This document shows positions 6,662 through 7,710 of a DNA stretch of 7,710 nucleotides, in pieces. The stretch is from assembly GCA_029007685.1 (NCBI GenBank), contig JAQXIG010000113.1, positions 1 to 7,710 on the forward strand. The letters are read 5' to 3'. The translations under genes and the position numbers were made by a program. Position 1 is the stretch's first letter. Every line of letters begins with the position of its first letter. This DNA comes from a bacterium (GTDB taxonomy: Bacteria; Bacillota_I; Bacilli_A; RF39; UBA660). The notes beneath the pieces are model-generated. The model saw only the letters and a program-made list of their open reading frames with translations. It did not search any database and was not told the origin of the DNA.

Positions 6662-6833
6662 TTTTATTATTATTTTATAAGGTCTCAGGCTAGATCAAAG
6701 ATAGGATATATAATCAGCAGATAGTTTTAGTTGATTTGGATTTAAAGCTAGTAGTTAATTGGTTTAGATATTATGATTTTTTAAGGGCAAGGGTCTGTTG
6801 TTATAATACTGCGAATTTTTAATAAACTAAAAT

Positions 6834-6854
6834 TAATATTAAAATTTAATATTA
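6834..6854. repeat. 21-bp A/T palindrome
   Basis: TAATATTAAA at 6834-6843 is followed by a single A and then its exact complement at 6845-6854. It is made only of A and T, so chance is possible. It may be a protein-binding site or a cruciform-prone spot near dif. Confidence 0.5.
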
Positions 6855-6879
6855 TTATTTGTGATTGTTTGCTGAATAT

Positions 6880-6905
6880 CTGATTTTGTTTTTTTACGAA
6901 ATCAG
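6880..6905. repeat. Stem-loop directly abutting the dif site
   Basis: CTGATTTTGT (6880-6889) pairs with ACGAAATCAG (6896-6905) through 10 bp with one G.T wobble, closing a loop of six T. It ends one base before the XerD arm of dif. It is also the first hairpin after the rep gene on the minus strand, but no T-run follows there, so it is a poor classical terminator. Confidence 0.5.
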
Positions 6906-6906
6906 A

Positions 6907-6934
6907 AGTTAACATAATATAAATTATACGAAGT
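6907..6934 (-). other. dif: dif-like XerC/XerD recombination site
   Basis: Read on the minus strand, the 28 bp are ACTTCGTATAA (XerC arm, 6924-6934), TTTATA (central 6 bp, 6918-6923) and TTATGTTAACT (XerD arm, 6907-6917). Compared from memory with Bacillus subtilis dif about 24 of 28 positions agree, and with Escherichia coli dif about 22 of 28. The XerD arm, the better conserved half, differs from each at one position. The 11-6-11 architecture is exact. dif is where XerC/XerD and the FtsK/SpoIIIE translocase resolve chromosome dimers, and it is also used by integrative elements that exploit Xer. It lies 10 bp beyond the stop of a rolling-circle rep gene, so it is either the chromosomal site with an insertion or the element's own copy. 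Confidence 0.88.
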
Positions 6935-6944
6935 TCTGAAAATC

Positions 6945-7514
6945 TTATTTTACACGGGTTTTATTTCTTTTAGAACTTATAAATGTATGAAATAAGATCG
7001 TATGTGATGTAGCTACATCTAATAATTGAACATAATCATTTTCTAATAATGTTGTAATCAAATCTGAATATTCTAAAATATTGTTATCATTTATAAACGA
7101 GATGATTTCTCGTTTTAATTTATTTACTTCAGTTTTAGTAAGTTCATTTACTGAATTGGTATCAAAACCATTTAAAAGAATTCTATCTCTATCATCATAT
7201 TGATGTTTTTCTGGGTTGTCTATATGAATATGATATCTATACATTCCTCTTAAACTTTCTAATTTAATTGGTATTGTCATATTAAAACTATCACATAATG
7301 TTTTTACGTTATTATATGTTGTTGGACCCTCATAGGATAAAATTATATGGTAATGTTCTTTTTTTTCTTCACCATCAGGATTCAAATCTTTATTGTGTAA
7401 GGGACTTATAGCTACTTGAAGTCCTGTTTCTCTTAATTTATCTATCCAATCTAAAGGTAGGCTCTCTGGATATCCTACACAAGCCCAATGTCTAGATTTA
7501 ATATTTTTTGACAT
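6945..7514 (-). CDS. rep: Rep_2-family rolling-circle replication initiator (HUH endonuclease)
   Basis: A 189-aa protein of the pMV158/pE194 RepB type. It would nick one strand at the double-strand origin through a catalytic tyrosine and start rolling-circle replication. Visible motifs: HWACVGYPES (9-18); the metal-binding SPLHNKD with H40 and D43; the HUH motif KKEHYHIILS with H54 and H56; and LRGMYRYHIHIDNPEKHQY (89-107), where Y94 fits the catalytic tyrosine position of RepB. RepB is about 210 aa, so this is slightly short; residues 120-189 would be the oligomerisation part. A GTG at 7541 is in frame, but ATG 7512-7514 has AGGAGG (7521-7526) 6 bases before it and is the start. No copG-like repressor gene lies between the origin and rep, unlike pMV158. 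The gene looks intact. Confidence 0.9.
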   Translation of the reverse strand: MSKNIKSRHWACVGYPESLPLDWIDKLRETGLQVAISPLHNKDLNPDGEEKKEHYHIILSYEGPTTYNNVKTLCDSFNMTIPIKLESLRGMYRYHIHIDNPEKHQYDDRDRILLNGFDTNSVNELTKTEVNKLKREIISFINDNNILEYSDLITTLLENDYVQLLDVATSHTILFHTFISSKRNKTRVK

Positions 7515-7529
7515 AAATAACCTCCTTTT

Positions 7530-7550
7530 GTCACATGTCACATGTCACCC
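7530..7550. repeat. 7-bp direct repeats, possible Rep-binding iterons
   Basis: GTCACAT occurs at 7530-7536 and 7537-7543, and a partial third copy (GTCACCC) at 7544-7550. On the minus strand they read TGACATG units between the nick hairpin and the rep ribosome site. In pMV158 RepB binds direct repeats (the bind locus) downstream of the nick site. The repeats here are shorter and closer but in the same order, and they would let Rep binding block its own translation or transcription. Confidence 0.55.
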
Positions 7551-7552
7551 AT

Positions 7553-7577
7553 AGGGGGGTGTCGTAGTAACCCCCCT
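7553..7577 (-). other. Double-strand origin (dso) nick hairpin, pMV158 type
   Basis: AGGGGGG (7553-7559) and CCCCCCT (7571-7577) form a 7-bp stem with an 11-base loop. On the minus strand the loop carries TACTACGAC (complement of 7561-7569), the nick sequence TACTACG/AC known for pMV158-family replicons. The cut would fall between 7563 and 7562 on the minus strand, the rep coding strand. The hairpin lies about 40 bp upstream of the rep start codon. Confidence 0.82.
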
Positions 7578-7710
7578 TCTCTTCTTCGAAAAAAAATTCG
7601 TTTTTTTATTTTTAAAAAATGTCTACGCTAACGCTCGACCCCAAAAAAGATACTACGCTTCGCTATAACTCATACACTCGCGCGTATATATATCGCGCAT
7701 TCGTGTATTC
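7578..7710. other. Structured right end of window, candidate single-strand origin region
   Basis: No gene is visible. A run of eight A (7589-7596), TTCG and seven T (7601-7607) can fold into an A/T hairpin. CTACGCT is repeated at 7623-7629 and 7653-7659, 30 bp apart. GCGCG and CGCGC flank a TATATATAT core at about 7680-7698. On the minus strand TAGCGT (complement of 7625-7630) matches the CS-6 hexamer of ssoA-type single-strand origins, on the same strand as the nick site. A six-base match is weak evidence, so an sso here is only a suggestion. Confidence 0.35.

Larger units (their letters stand above)
6487..6906. other. Gene-free AT-rich region left of dif
   Basis: No open frame with a ribosome site is seen on either strand; the longest ATG-led frames are about 10 codons. 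It holds the leader of the DUF1540 gene, a tandem 9-bp repeat (6519-6536), an inverted repeat GAATGATC/GATCATTC (6560-6567 and 6603-6610), a terminator-like hairpin (6624-6661), a lone extended -10 box TGTTATAAT (6799-6807, plus strand), a 21-bp palindrome (6834-6854) and a hairpin next to dif (6880-6905). Similar non-coding DNA around dif would not be surprising in a terminus region. No known RNA family was recognised. Confidence 0.6.
6907..7710. mobile_element. Putative rolling-circle replicon integrated at dif (left part)
   Basis: A dif site, a Rep_2-type replication gene and a pMV158-like double-strand origin lie consecutively and run off the window. The base composition shifts to G/C-rich repeats in the last 170 bp, unlike the left flank. 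I infer a small plasmid or ssDNA-phage-like element inserted by host XerC/XerD at dif. Its right end, with a second directly repeated dif, would be outside the window, so the extent and remaining cargo are unknown. Confidence 0.68.

Noticed and set aside
6906..6938. Resemblance to loxP: the right half TATACGAAGTTCT differs from a loxP arm at one base, with a 13-8-13 fit.
   Set aside because: The left half matches poorly as a lox arm, whereas both halves fit dif in its exact 11-6-11 layout; no Cre-like gene is seen.
7530..7550. The 7-bp repeats as the start of a CRISPR array.
   Set aside because: Units are directly contiguous, only two to three copies, without spacers.
7651..7657. A plus-strand TACTACG copy that could be a second nick site.
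   Set aside because: It is followed by CT, not AC, is not in a clear hairpin loop and lies on the strand opposite to the rep coding strand.

Overview
The window looks like the chromosome of a low-GC Bacillota (Firmicutes) species, flanked by two kinds of mobile DNA. Coding is AT-rich, the ribosome binding sites are GGAGG-like, and TGA is a normal stop, so this is not a Mycoplasma code. The xerD-deoB order is the one known from Bacillus (ripX-drm). A gut Bacilli or Erysipelotrichia-like lineage would fit, but the sequence does not settle the taxon.

Layout. Positions 1-178 are the 3' end of a group II intron: the tail of its reverse transcriptase/maturase, domain V with a CGC triad, and domain VI with a bulged branch-point A. 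From 240 to 2273 a promoter drives a two-gene operon: a membrane-anchored double zinc-ribbon protein, then a secreted and anchored TPM-domain protein with a Gly/Ser/His tail. A perfect 12-bp hairpin (2273-2300) separates it from a converging operon on the minus strand, rarA followed by a guanylate-kinase-like gene. Divergent promoters in the 87-bp rarA/xerD gap serve rarA leftward and xerD-deoB rightward. xerD and deoB overlap by 11 bp. After deoB come two terminators and a small converging DUF1540 cysteine-rich gene.

From 6487 to 6906 there is no gene, only AT-rich DNA with several hairpins. It ends at the most notable element of the window, a 28-bp dif-like XerC/XerD recombination site at 6907-6934. 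From memory of the Bacillus subtilis dif sequence, about 24 of 28 positions agree. Only 10 bp beyond it ends a minus-strand gene for a Rep_2-family (pMV158/pE194 type) HUH rolling-circle replication initiator. Upstream of rep are 7-bp direct repeats and a G/C hairpin whose loop carries TACTACGAC, the nick sequence of pMV158-type double-strand origins. Base composition then changes sharply up to the window end.

Reading: a chromosomal terminus/dif locus, carrying its own xerD 1.8 kb away, into which a small rolling-circle replicon (plasmid or ssDNA-phage-like) seems to have integrated by hijacking the host Xer machinery. Only its left boundary, replication gene and origin are visible. A second dif copy should lie beyond the right edge if this is correct.
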